Origin: Tritrichomonas musculus
Taxonomy: Eukaryota; Parabasalia; Tritrichomonadida; Tritrichomonadidae
DNA: 64,000 bases
Reading direction: 5' to 3'
Assembly (NCBI GenBank): GCA_039105265.1
Contig: JAPFFF010000011.1
Location: 2,542,001-2,606,000, forward strand
The first letter of the stretch is position 1. Each line of letters begins with the position of its first letter. This document shows, piece after piece, positions 48,487-57,560 of the stretch. The position numbers were made by a program, and so were the translations under genes. The notes beneath the pieces were generated by a model, which made no database searches, was not told the origin of the DNA, and saw only the letters and a list, made by a program, of their open reading frames with translations.

Positions 48487-48520
<34 letters not shown>

Positions 48521-48801
48521 ATAGATGATAAGTATCTCACGAATATTATTTACTATTGTCATTCTTTTATTATTATATAAAATATTAAGGTTAAACGATT
48601 TCATTATTATCATCTTATTTTGAAGGACAAATATTAAAATATGGATATGATTATTTTAATTTATCAATAGTAATTCACAATTTCTTTATGAAACTAAATA
48701 CAATTAAATGATTACCAGATGGATAAACATATTTTAAAAGAAAATTTGAGTTGAATTCAAAAAGTTTATTTTTTAAAATTTGAAGGTAAAACTTTCACAT
48801 A
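48441..48801. other. Intergenic region with a long A tract
   Basis: Spacer between two plus-strand genes. An uninterrupted run of roughly 30 A begins near 48490, about 50 bases after the PIG-V-like stop. No target duplications were seen around it. The end of the spacer carries the initiator-like motif of the phosphatase gene. Confidence 0.55.
48795..48800 (+). promoter_or_regulatory. Initiator-like motif before the phosphatase gene
   Basis: TCACAT ends one base before the ATG at 48802 and fits TCAYWW. Its position matches that seen for epsilon-tubulin and TFIIA. Confidence 0.35.
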
Positions 48802-49785
48802 ATGAGTGCAGATCCTAACATTATAGATAAAGCTAAAAGTATTATAATAAAATTGAAAAATTTGAAAAATCTAGATGCTTCTAAATCAGTGATAGACCAA
48901 GATAATGTCTTATCAATTTGCGAAGAAGCTATGAAATTAATTAAAAAAGATCCAATTCTTCTAAGACTCGAGGCACCTGTAAATGTTATTGGAGATATTC
49001 ATGGCCAATTAACCGATTTGATGAAATTTTTATATGACGAGCATGATAAAAGTGAAAAAGATGAAATAGACTTTTTAAGTGATGAAAATGAAAGAACAAA
49101 ATATTTATTTCTAGGCGATTATGTTGATCGTGGTCCCAGTTCGGTTGAAGTGTTTACATTTTTGCTTTGTTTCAAAATTCTCCATACAAAAAGAATTTAT
49201 TTATTGAGAGGTAATCATGAAACTCAAAGAATTTCTACACTTTATGGATTAAAAGATGAAATATCAGTAAAGTATCATAATCCTACAATCTATGATAAGT
49301 TTATCGAAGTGTTTAATTATCTGCCTCTTGCTGCAATAATTACTGATCGTATTTTTTGTGTTCATGGTGGAATATCCAAAAATCTTGTTGACGTCAAAAG
49401 TATAGAATTATTAGATAGACCTTTAGATGTGTCAAATAAAAGTGAAGAAGAAAAAGATTTTGTTCAAGATCTGCTTTGGGCAGATCCTTCGCCAGACGCA
49501 AGTGGATATACTCCCAGCGAAAGAGGAGCTTCTTTTACGTTTGGCTGTGATGCCGCAGATAAATTTTTAGCTTTAAATAACTATGAATTAATTTGTCGAG
49601 CTCACCAAGTTGTTGACAATGGATATGATTTTCCTTTTTTCCCAAAGCAAAACGTAATAACAATTTTTTCAGCTCCAAATTATTGCAACGAGTTTAACAA
49701 TAAAGGTGCAATGTTGGTAATTGATCCAGTATTAAGTTGTTCTTTCAAAATAGTTGACCCAGACAATCCAAATTATAATTCATGA
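48802..49785 (+). CDS. PP1-like serine/threonine protein phosphatase catalytic subunit
   Basis: A 327-residue PPP-family phosphatase. All metal and phosphate ligands are present: GDIHGQ at 64-69, GDYVDRG at 105-111, RGNHE at 136-140, then VHGG, and RAHQVV and SAPNYC near the C-terminus. LEAPVNVIGDIHG, ERGASFTFG and the late CSFKIVDP are PP1-like rather than PP2A-like, and there is no PP2A-type C-terminal YFL. It hydrolyses phosphoserine/threonine with a two-metal centre; specificity would come from regulatory subunits. An insertion of about 15 charged residues (around 81-97) separates the first two motifs. It has no EF hands or TPRs. Trichomonads carry many PP1-like paralogues, so one-to-one orthology is not claimed. 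Confidence 0.93.
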   Translation: MSADPNIIDKAKSIIIKLKNLKNLDASKSVIDQDNVLSICEEAMKLIKKDPILLRLEAPVNVIGDIHGQLTDLMKFLYDEHDKSEKDEIDFLSDENERTKYLFLGDYVDRGPSSVEVFTFLLCFKILHTKRIYLLRGNHETQRISTLYGLKDEISVKYHNPTIYDKFIEVFNYLPLAAIITDRIFCVHGGISKNLVDVKSIELLDRPLDVSNKSEEEKDFVQDLLWADPSPDASGYTPSERGASFTFGCDAADKFLALNNYELICRAHQVVDNGYDFPFFPKQNVITIFSAPNYCNEFNNKGAMLVIDPVLSCSFKIVDPDNPNYNS

Positions 49786-49995
49786 TTATTAATTATTAAT
49801 AATTAATATGTTAGTTCTATAAAGCATTATTAATATTTTTATTTAAAAATTACTCATATTGCCTTTTCATAAAATACAAGAAGCTAGCAATTAAATAATC
49901 ATAAAGTGATATTGATTTTTTTTTTTGTATTGTTTATTGAGATATAGTTCATGAATAATTCTGAGTGAAATAATTATTGAAAGATATATATCTTT

Positions 49996-51704
49996 TTATT
50001 TCTTTTTTGGAATCACTAACAATTTTGCTCCACTATCAATTAAATATTGCTTTGCTTCAATTCTCTTCCATAGATCAGCAAAATATAGAGGAGTGTGAGA
50101 ATAAATATCTCCTATTTCAATTTCTGCTTTGTTTTGAATAAGTAATTCCATGATATCAACTCTTCCATTTATTGCAGCCTGGAAAATTGGAGTCTGATGT
50201 TAAAATATAAATGAAGCGCCTGATTTATCTCTAATATTCAAATCTGCTCCATTTTCGATTAAAAACTTAACGATATCAAAATTGCCACTTATTATTGCAT
50301 AATGAAGAGAAATCATATGAGTAACTAATTTAAAATTCATAAATAAACTAAGAATAAAAATCTTTTGCGTCTTTGAAATTCGGATTACAACCATTTTCAA
50401 TGAAAAATTTAACGGATTCTTCTTTTCCTTCTTTAGCTGCACATAAAAGAGGAGTCATTCCTACTTTATTAGGCACATCTTGTGGCTTTATTGGAAGTAA
50501 CTCTTTCATTGTTTCAATGGCTTCATGTCGACCAAGGAGATGAAAAACGTTATTGCCTTCAAAATCACGTTGATTAATGATTTTATCATTTGTTTCAACC
50601 AATTTTAAAACAAGATCAAAATTCCCTTTTCGTGCAGCATATAAAAGTGGAGGATCATCCATGAATTTTGGCTGTGCATCTTTACTTATTAAGTAAAGAA
50701 CGCAATCTGTGAAATTGCCAATGAATGAGAGGCGTAAAGCTGTCATTTTGTTGCTGTCAGAAACATTTACATCAGCTCCTGAATCAACCAAAAGTTTTAA
50801 TAATTCAAGATTGCCATTTTTGGCTGCATTCAAAATTGGATAATCTAATGTTTCACTGCAAATTCTAGGATCTGCCCCTTTTTCAATGAGATATTTGGCA
50901 GCTTCAAACGAGCCTTTCTTTGAGACTATATTTAATGGCGTTCCATCCCAACTTTGCTTGTTGACATCAGCATCATCTATAAAAAGTTTAATTATTTCTG
51001 GATTTCCAGATTCGCATGCAAAATGAAGCATTGTTCTGGTTGGGTTTTGAAAGTTTCGTGTTCGTGAGTTTTTGAAAACTCGTTTTGAATCTGCACCATT
51101 AACTATTAAAAATTTGACAATATCTAAATTTCCTGATTGGCAAGCAAACATTATTGGGGAATATTTCATCTTGTCGATATTATCAATGGGAATGCCTTGA
51201 CTCCAAAGCCATTTAACAGCAAATTCGTTATTAAACTGGCAAGCATAATGCATTGTAGTTCGTTTGATTTGGTCAACAGCATTATAATCACAACCTATTT
51301 CATGAACCTTAAGTAAAAATTCGGGAGATTTACAATTGCAAGCAAAATGAACAAGGGCGCGATTAAAAAATAAAATTTTAAAATTCCATGAATTTAATAA
51401 TCTTAACGTTATTTATAAAAGATTTAAGTAAAATTTTATCAACTTCATTGATAGGTGCATTGTTCATTATAAGTAAATCAAAAATTTGTAGATTTTCGTA
51501 ATATGCAGCTACCGAAATTATTGGTGGGCTGTATTTGAGTACACTTGGAGCTTCTGAAATATCAGAAAAATCACAATGTATATCAACTAAATTTTTGAAA
51601 ATAATTTTTTGTTGAATATAGTCTACATCTGAATTGATAATAGCTTTATAAATGTTTAAATAGTCGCTTTTATTTAATTGACTATTATGCTGGAATGCTC
51701 TCAT
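49996..51704 (-). pseudogene. Ankyrin-repeat gene, broken by at least three lesions
   Basis: Ankyrin repeats run on the minus strand from the ATG at 51704 to a TAA at 49996-49998, but not in one frame. The first segment ends at 51378, before repeats such as NRALVHFACNCKSPEF continue in another frame. A long middle segment (to 50348) carries about eight clear repeats, e.g. GTPLNIVSKKGSFEAAKYLI and MTPLLCAAKEGKEESVKFFI. The next repeats (HYAIISGNFDIVKFLIENGA) are in a third frame, which is interrupted by TAA at 50200-50202 and then continues with TPIFQAAINGRVDIMELLIQ to the end. An intact parent would have roughly 560 residues. Trichomonad genomes have large ankyrin families with many degenerate copies. 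No intron motifs bridge the breaks. Sequencing error is possible but three lesions make decay likelier. Confidence 0.8.
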
Positions 51705-52037
51705 GCTAAATTTATAAAATTTTGTTAGATCAAAATTCAGCCCTCAAACTTCAAAGAAAAAATTAGTCAAAATATAGAAAAAAATTTTGAAAATTTGCAA
51801 AAAGTTGATAAATGAATTGTATATAAGTTTTTTTTTGTTATTAGAATAAAGAAATAAAAAATATTATTAATATTAAATGAAATTTTTTTATTTATACCTA
51901 AAAAATAATATTTTTTCATTTGTAAAAATAAACTGAATAAAGATACATACAAATGCAAGATGCATCAAATTCAATGGTCAAGGTTTAGGTCAATATTGAC
52001 CTCTATATCATAAAAAAAAAAATAATAAACGTTCAGA
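51705..52037. other. Divergent spacer with a 16-bp palindrome
   Basis: The spacer lies between the ankyrin pseudogene and POC1. It includes a perfect palindrome at 51987-52002 and the words TCATAAAAA and TTCAG before the POC1 ATG. No gene is supported. Confidence 0.5.
51987..52002. promoter_or_regulatory. 16-bp perfect palindrome upstream of POC1
   Basis: AGGTCAATATTGACCT is its own reverse complement and lies 36-51 bases before the POC1 ATG. A related half, TGGTCAAGGT, occurs 11 bases upstream. The position and symmetry suggest a dimeric protein-binding site, but only one copy is seen in the window. Confidence 0.35.
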
Positions 52038-53234
52038 ATGGATCCAATTTGCTTAAATAAGTTTGAAGTCGAAAGATGCAAATTTACTAGTTGTACTTTT
52101 TGTCCAAACAGTCCAAATTTGGTAACTTGTGGGAGTGATCGCAAAGTTCATCTCCATCAATTAACTTCGAAATATAGGCGAACAGATTTTAAAGGTGGAA
52201 AATCTGAAATGACGTATGTTACTGTTTCTCCGACTACGCAGAACCCGACTGATACAATTATATTGACATCGAATAGAGATGGAAAAATTTTCTTAAACGA
52301 AACGAGTATTCAGAAGAAGCCAATTATTTTTTCTGCGCATACAAATCGCGTTAATTCAATTAATTTTACACCAGATTCTACCCGATTTACAACTTCATCA
52401 AACGATCATAATGCAAAAGTCTGGGACTTTCCTTCTCTTAAATTTTTGGCCTCATTAAGAGGGCATAAAAGTTGGGTAACTTCATCAACTTTTTCAGCAG
52501 ATGGAAATGTTATTGTAACATCCAGTGAAGATAGGTACGTTAGATTATGGGATGTTAGAACAAGGAACTCTCAGCAATTTTTCGGGCCAATGAACGCTCC
52601 AGTTTCACGTGCTACATTTCATCCTGATGGATCAATCGTTGGCTCAGCTCTTCAAGATGGTACTTTTTCAATTATAGATACAAGAAATCAACAAGTTATT
52701 CAAAAATATGATGCACATCAAGGTCCAATTACATCACTTCAATTCCATCCATCTGGATCATTTGCATTAACAACTTCAACAGATTGCAAGATCTGCATTT
52801 GGGACTTGATTGAAGGCCAATTGTTTTACACAATTTCTTCACATACGGCTCCTATAACAGATGGAAGATGGAATTTTGATGGTTCACGCTTCCTTACATG
52901 TGATGAAGCAGGCGTTCTTCTTCAATGGCAAACAAACTTTGATAAATTAATTCAAAAGATTGGAAGTACAAATAAATCAAATCCAGAACAGATACTTGCC
53001 GATGCAATGGATGTTGCTCCTCCGCCAGCTCGTGCAGGGCCTCCTCAGCCAACGCCAATTGAAATTGAAGCTCCATCTAATGATTTAATAGAAGCCACTT
53101 TAGACAGAATGTTAAATCAATTGCAAATGATTTCAAAAACAGCGCTCATGATGGAAAAGAGAGTTGAAATGCAAGAAGAAAAGCTTGCTATGGTTCAACA
53201 AAATAACAGTTCAAAAAAGAAGAAGAAATTGTAA
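52038..53234 (+). CDS. POC1: POC1 centriolar WD40 protein
   Basis: A 398-residue protein: seven WD40 repeats across about 1-305 and a C-terminal helix. Clear blades include HTNRVNSINFTPDSTRF, with AKVWDF, then GHKSWVTSSTFSADGNVI with VRLWDV, and AHQGPITSLQFHPSGSFAL with ICIWDL. The last blade ends LLQWQTNFD, like the VWKSNFD of POC1. A Pro-rich linker is followed by a conserved coil (TLDRMLNQLQMISKTALMME), corresponding to the C-terminal POC1 motif (LEHIVGQLDxLTQTVSILE in animals). POC1 stabilises centriole/basal-body triplets and lies at their inner scaffold. Together with epsilon-tubulin it points to a flagellated cell with conventional basal bodies. Confidence 0.92.
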   Translation: MDPICLNKFEVERCKFTSCTFCPNSPNLVTCGSDRKVHLHQLTSKYRRTDFKGGKSEMTYVTVSPTTQNPTDTIILTSNRDGKIFLNETSIQKKPIIFSAHTNRVNSINFTPDSTRFTTSSNDHNAKVWDFPSLKFLASLRGHKSWVTSSTFSADGNVIVTSSEDRYVRLWDVRTRNSQQFFGPMNAPVSRATFHPDGSIVGSALQDGTFSIIDTRNQQVIQKYDAHQGPITSLQFHPSGSFALTTSTDCKICIWDLIEGQLFYTISSHTAPITDGRWNFDGSRFLTCDEAGVLLQWQTNFDKLIQKIGSTNKSNPEQILADAMDVAPPPARAGPPQPTPIEIEAPSNDLIEATLDRMLNQLQMISKTALMMEKRVEMQEEKLAMVQQNNSSKKKKKL

Positions 53235-53366
53235 GAAATTTTTATTATTTATTATTTAAACATATGTTAAATATAAATTTATTTCCTATAAATGTTAAAC
53301 TAGTGTCAGTATTTTTGCAAAATTACTAAATTTTTGTATATCTGAAAAAGTTGGAAAATTTTATGA

Positions 53367-54746
53367 ATGAATGAAGTCGAGCAAGTACTAAATACACAAA
53401 TTCTCACCAATATTGATGTTCAATCTCAGAACCAAAAAAATAAATATTCATTTGTTACTGCAGTTGAAGCATTTAAAGATAGAAATATGAAAAAAACACT
53501 TCTTTATTTGCATAAATTTTTGCATATATCTTTAAATGATTGTCATCAATATTCTCTAGAATTTGATAAATCAGGTTTTTCAGGTTATTTAATAAATTTC
53601 ATTGATTTTTCAACTAATTTAGAAATTTTATATATAGTGTTGGACATTTTGATCAACATCACTCATTATAAAATAGAACGAAGATTTATATTTTCATTAA
53701 CACAAAGAAATTTATACGAAAAATTGAATAATTTACTTCAAAATCCCGTAAATTTGGTGTTATCAAGAAAAGCATTAATTTTATTACGTAATATAGCTTT
53801 AACAGCACAAGAAAGCCGTGATGAACTTCTTTCAAAAATTAATTTTTCTTTTTTACTCAATTCAAATTTTTATCCATTTTATTCACCGAAAGATATTTTT
53901 ACTTTCTTCTCCAAACTTCTCCTTTTCCCATTAACAAATGAAGCAATTACATTTATATTGAATTTAGTCTTTCCAAAAAATTATAATCGATGTAAAGAAA
54001 ATGGTTTTGCTTATTTCAAATGTTTTGTATCTTTTCTTTTTTGTAAAAAATATATTTTTAATAATGTATTATTTAAGGAATATTTGCAAAACAACGAAGT
54101 TTTTGAAGATCTAATAAATTATCTTTCTCATTTTCCAAAAATAAAACCAAAAACAAAAAAAAAGATTCTGTCAATTTTTTCTGATTTCATGGATTTTAAT
54201 CCCCATTTATTTAAATCTTTAACGCCACAAATTCTAGATTTTATCAAGTCATCAATATCAGATAAAAATATGTTAGAAAGTGTATTAATTCAAGGCTATT
54301 CAATTTTGCTAAACCAACTTTTTGTTAATTATGTTTCCATATATAGCATTGAAGAACTTCAAGAAATTGTGGTTTTCTTACTAAAATATGAAAGACAAAG
54401 TCCTTATGTTTTAAAGCGCCGAATGGCAATTGCGACCACGAAAGCCATTCCTCTCCTTCCGATAACTTTTGCACACAGTCACCTTGAAACGATATACAAA
54501 GCATGTAATAACTGGATTATCTCTGAATGCGGCGATGTGTTAATCAACACGCTCTTCTTGGTTTTCTGGATTCAAAATAAAGAAGAGTCTATCGGTAATT
54601 CTTGTCACTTTTTAGACGATTTTGTCGAAGAAAATATTGATGTGATCTATCAAATTCTAGAAAATTACGCATATGATAAAAATATTTTTTCAATAGCGAA
54701 GAAAATCATCTATATATTCGATGAACGTAACAAACCTGATGATTAG
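53367..54746 (+). CDS. Armadillo/HEAT-like helical-repeat protein
   Basis: A 459-residue, mostly alpha-helical protein with Leu/Ile/Phe-rich helix pairs, e.g. LEILYIVLDILINITHY and SRKALILLRNIALTAQESRD, the latter typical of Armadillo repeats. Without the charged N-terminal importin-beta-binding segment it is not a standard importin alpha, though such proteins are often annotated as importin-alpha-like in trichomonads. It has no signal peptide or membrane segment. It faces the next gene tail to tail, and that gene is of the same general type, but obvious sequence identity between them was not seen by eye. Function unknown. Confidence 0.75.
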   Translation: MNEVEQVLNTQILTNIDVQSQNQKNKYSFVTAVEAFKDRNMKKTLLYLHKFLHISLNDCHQYSLEFDKSGFSGYLINFIDFSTNLEILYIVLDILINITHYKIERRFIFSLTQRNLYEKLNNLLQNPVNLVLSRKALILLRNIALTAQESRDELLSKINFSFLLNSNFYPFYSPKDIFTFFSKLLLFPLTNEAITFILNLVFPKNYNRCKENGFAYFKCFVSFLFCKKYIFNNVLFKEYLQNNEVFEDLINYLSHFPKIKPKTKKKILSIFSDFMDFNPHLFKSLTPQILDFIKSSISDKNMLESVLIQGYSILLNQLFVNYVSIYSIEELQEIVVFLLKYERQSPYVLKRRMAIATTKAIPLLPITFAHSHLETIYKACNNWIISECGDVLINTLFLVFWIQNKEESIGNSCHFLDDFVEENIDVIYQILENYAYDKNIFSIAKKIIYIFDERNKPDD

Positions 54747-54862
54747 ATCCTATGCATTTAAATATCACATTTTCAAAATTGTAAGATTTAGAAATTGTTT
54801 TAATTTGTTTTTAAAATAAAATAATATTTTTGTTAATACTTACATTTATTAATAAACACTAT

Positions 54863-56155
54863 CTATTCTTTCATTTGTTCAATCTGATTAAGAAAATTAT
54901 TTACTAAAAGTGCTGTATTTTCATCATCACTCTCGTCTATGACGCTTTGAAACTCAGAAGTTGAGTCAAGAATCATAGAAACGAATATTTGCTTCTCGTT
55001 ATCTTCGAAATCAGCATTTTCCATGATTGTCAATTTTTCAATGCATTGAAGGGAAACTTCTGGGAATGTCACAAATTGGATTAAAATTTCACACATTTTT
55101 TCATCAAAATCGCGATGAAATGGGAAATATTTAAGAAGAACTTTAAGGCACAAAAGTTTTTCATCGAAGCTAGTGTTAGGTGTCAGTGCATGGCCAATAC
55201 AAAATCCAACAATTATGTCTTGATCACCTATCCATTCATCACTTTTACGAATAAAAACTTTTAAAATTGTATGGATAATATTAATATCTTGAGACATAAG
55301 ACTAATGCATTTTTGAGCATACTGAATTGTGGGGAATGGCAAAAAACCAACCATCCTAATAGTTTGGTGTATTATTATGCTCTTTTTACAATCTAAAAGA
55401 ATATCAATATAATTCATTACAAAAGAATAATCAAAAGGCGAAAATCCTTCTTTAAGAAGATGAGTAATGGATTTTATTGTGTTTTGTATAATATATGTAT
55501 TCATACTCTTTTCTTTGCGGTTTTGAATATTGGTGCATTTATCTAATAAACAGCCATATAAAATATTGATTTGTGATATGATTTCAGGCGGTAAAAGAGG
55601 ATGTATTTTAAGAAGAACTTCCAAAAATGCAGGAATTTTGGATGAGATTAATTTTTGGGATAGAATATTTAAAATGTCTACGCTTATAAAGTAATCTCTA
55701 AGCTCTGAATGTGTTTTTAATAGATATGTAAAAATATTGATAATAGATGTTACAACATTTTCATATGTGGTATTTTTAAGTGTATCAAGCATGAATAACG
55801 AGTAAGGAGAATTGATCATTTCATTGAAAGGAAATGATGAGAATTGAGCAAAAAATGATAAAAGCTTGAGGGCACGCTTTTTGACTTCTTCTATTGGATT
55901 TTCTAATAAAATTCTAAAACATAATGGATAAGGAAAAATGGTTGAAATTAAATTAATGTATCTAAAGTTGGATTGTATATATATTCTTAATGCATTCATC
56001 TTTTCTACATTGATGTTTGGTATATCATTCAAAACTTGGAAATGTTGCAAAAAAATATTGGAAAGATCTTCTTCTGTAAAAATTTTCTTGTTTTCTCTTA
56101 TATCAGTTCTTTCTTGGTTTAAGTTTTTGTCATCAAAATCCAAATCAGAATTCAT
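54863..56155 (-). CDS. Armadillo/HEAT-like helical-repeat protein
   Basis: A 430-residue helical-repeat protein. An acidic N-terminus (MNSDLDFDDKNLNQERTD) leads into helix pairs such as VKKRALKLLSFFAQFSSFPF and VVTSIINIFTYLLKTHSELR with Armadillo-like spacing, and an acidic C-terminus (DESDDENTALLV). Similar size, fold type and orientation to the neighbouring convergent gene suggest, but do not prove, an old inverted duplication. On the minus strand TCATAAAATTTT directly precedes the ATG, an initiator-like sequence. No specific family is assigned. Confidence 0.75.
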   Translation of the reverse strand: MNSDLDFDDKNLNQERTDIRENKKIFTEEDLSNIFLQHFQVLNDIPNINVEKMNALRIYIQSNFRYINLISTIFPYPLCFRILLENPIEEVKKRALKLLSFFAQFSSFPFNEMINSPYSLFMLDTLKNTTYENVVTSIINIFTYLLKTHSELRDYFISVDILNILSQKLISSKIPAFLEVLLKIHPLLPPEIISQINILYGCLLDKCTNIQNRKEKSMNTYIIQNTIKSITHLLKEGFSPFDYSFVMNYIDILLDCKKSIIIHQTIRMVGFLPFPTIQYAQKCISLMSQDINIIHTILKVFIRKSDEWIGDQDIIVGFCIGHALTPNTSFDEKLLCLKVLLKYFPFHRDFDEKMCEILIQFVTFPEVSLQCIEKLTIMENADFEDNEKQIFVSMILDSTSEFQSVIDESDDENTALLVNNFLNQIEQMKE

Positions 56156-56383
56156 AAAATTTTATGAATTCAAAAAGATTAAAAAATTTCAAATCCCTCT
56201 ATCAATTTATTATATGGAGATTATCTTCAAAAAATGATAATATAATATCAAATATTTTATAAATTTATTTATATATTAAATATAATATATAAAAAATTAA
56301 ATAATTATTGCACTTTATTTTTTAAAAAAACCAATAAATTTAATGAAAAGTTTAAAAAGAAGCAAGTGCCATATAAAAGATTG

Positions 56384-57193
56384 ATGACGCATCTCTTATA
56401 TGATCAAAATGATTTTGCATTAAATGAGGACCAATCAAAGATTATTCAAAGTGGATTTTACAAATGCAATGAAAATGATCAAATACAAATTGAACGCTCT
56501 GTTGATATTAATCTCGTTAAACTATTTCTTAAAGTTATTAGTTCAGAAGAAAATAAAAATGAAATATCAAACATTTCAAAGCACAATATTTATATGCTAT
56601 TCCTACTTTCAAAATCTTGGGGTATTGCGGAATATCAAAATTTATTTGGAAATTATCTTTTTGGCTCAGAATATAAAACAAATATTAATCCTAATTATAA
56701 TGAATTAACTCAAAACAGCATTTCATCAGCAAATGATACTTTTAAAATTCATTCGTTGAAATATCAGGCTGAAATAGAATTCTCTTCTGTTTTTAATGAT
56801 AAATGTTTAGTTGATATTCTAGATGATGAAAATCCTTGGTTTTATCAATCAAACCCAAATGATCAAAATCCTTTTATAATCATATATTTCAAAGATGGTC
56901 CCCATGAAATTAACAGATACACGATCAAAATGTCTAGAATTCCTATTACTTCAGGTAATTCCAAAAAATGGGATATTGAAGGTCTTGCTGTAGGAAGGAA
57001 AAAGAATTCGCTTCCAGTTTGGAAAAAAATGGATTCTGTTTTTTTAGTTAATACTCCAAAAGCTAATGAATCGGTTACACGTAATTCAATTATTCAGAAT
57101 ACTTATACTGCAATCAAATTAACATCAAAAGACAAAAAGTTGTCTTTGCATTCTATCGCATTTGAATGTAACCCAGCTATACAATTGATATAA
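56384..57193 (+). CDS. BTB-like/discoidin-like (F5/8 C-type) protein, start uncertain
   Basis: 269 residues from the first in-frame ATG. The N-terminal 100 residues (NDFALNEDQSKIIQSGFYKC, then VDINLVKLFLKVI) resemble the BTB-like module of a large trichomonad family. The C-terminal half has the jellyroll pattern of discoidin or F5/8 C-type domains: LVDILDDENPWFYQS, then PFIIIYFKDGPHEINRYTIK, WDIEGLAVGRK and an ending IAFEC. The frame is open for at least 34 codons before the ATG without another ATG, and the residues just upstream (QVPYKRLMTHLLY) look like part of the domain, so the real start may be upstream and disrupted. The role of the family is unknown; sugar or protein binding is inferred from the fold. 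Confidence 0.6.
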   Translation: MTHLLYDQNDFALNEDQSKIIQSGFYKCNENDQIQIERSVDINLVKLFLKVISSEENKNEISNISKHNIYMLFLLSKSWGIAEYQNLFGNYLFGSEYKTNINPNYNELTQNSISSANDTFKIHSLKYQAEIEFSSVFNDKCLVDILDDENPWFYQSNPNDQNPFIIIYFKDGPHEINRYTIKMSRIPITSGNSKKWDIEGLAVGRKKNSLPVWKKMDSVFLVNTPKANESVTRNSIIQNTYTAIKLTSKDKKLSLHSIAFECNPAIQLI

Positions 57194-57560
57194 TAGCTTT
57201 TTATTAATATGATACATATTTTATATCTGATAATTTTTTTGTTTATTTCCACCTCTTTTTTATATATCCAGTCAAATGTTTTGTTATTTACTAATATTTC
57301 TTTTTTCTCATAAATTTATTAATAAATGTATTATAGAATATTATACACCGTTGCTATTCGATTTTTCTTCTTTAGAAATAAACGAATGAATTTTTGAAAA
57401 TGATAATTTTGTAAGTTTTTTTAAGAAAGAATGAAAAGAAATGAGAGAAATTAAGGTATCCATATTTGATTTATAATAAAAAAAAATTGAATAATATTGA
57501 AATTTGAATGACTGTTTTCATTGAATACGTTATTAATTGAATAAAATTTCAAGTTTCAAT
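57194..57560. other. Intergenic region, no gene seen
   Basis: AT-rich spacer between two plus-strand genes. TTCAATATG immediately precedes the next start. No repeat, RNA or coding signal beyond that was found. Confidence 0.5.

Noticed and set aside
50197-51380. Introns joining the ankyrin segments
   Set aside because: No GTAYGT donor or ACTAACACACAG acceptor lies at the breaks, and repeat-coding sequence runs straight through them in shifted frame, as expected of lesions.
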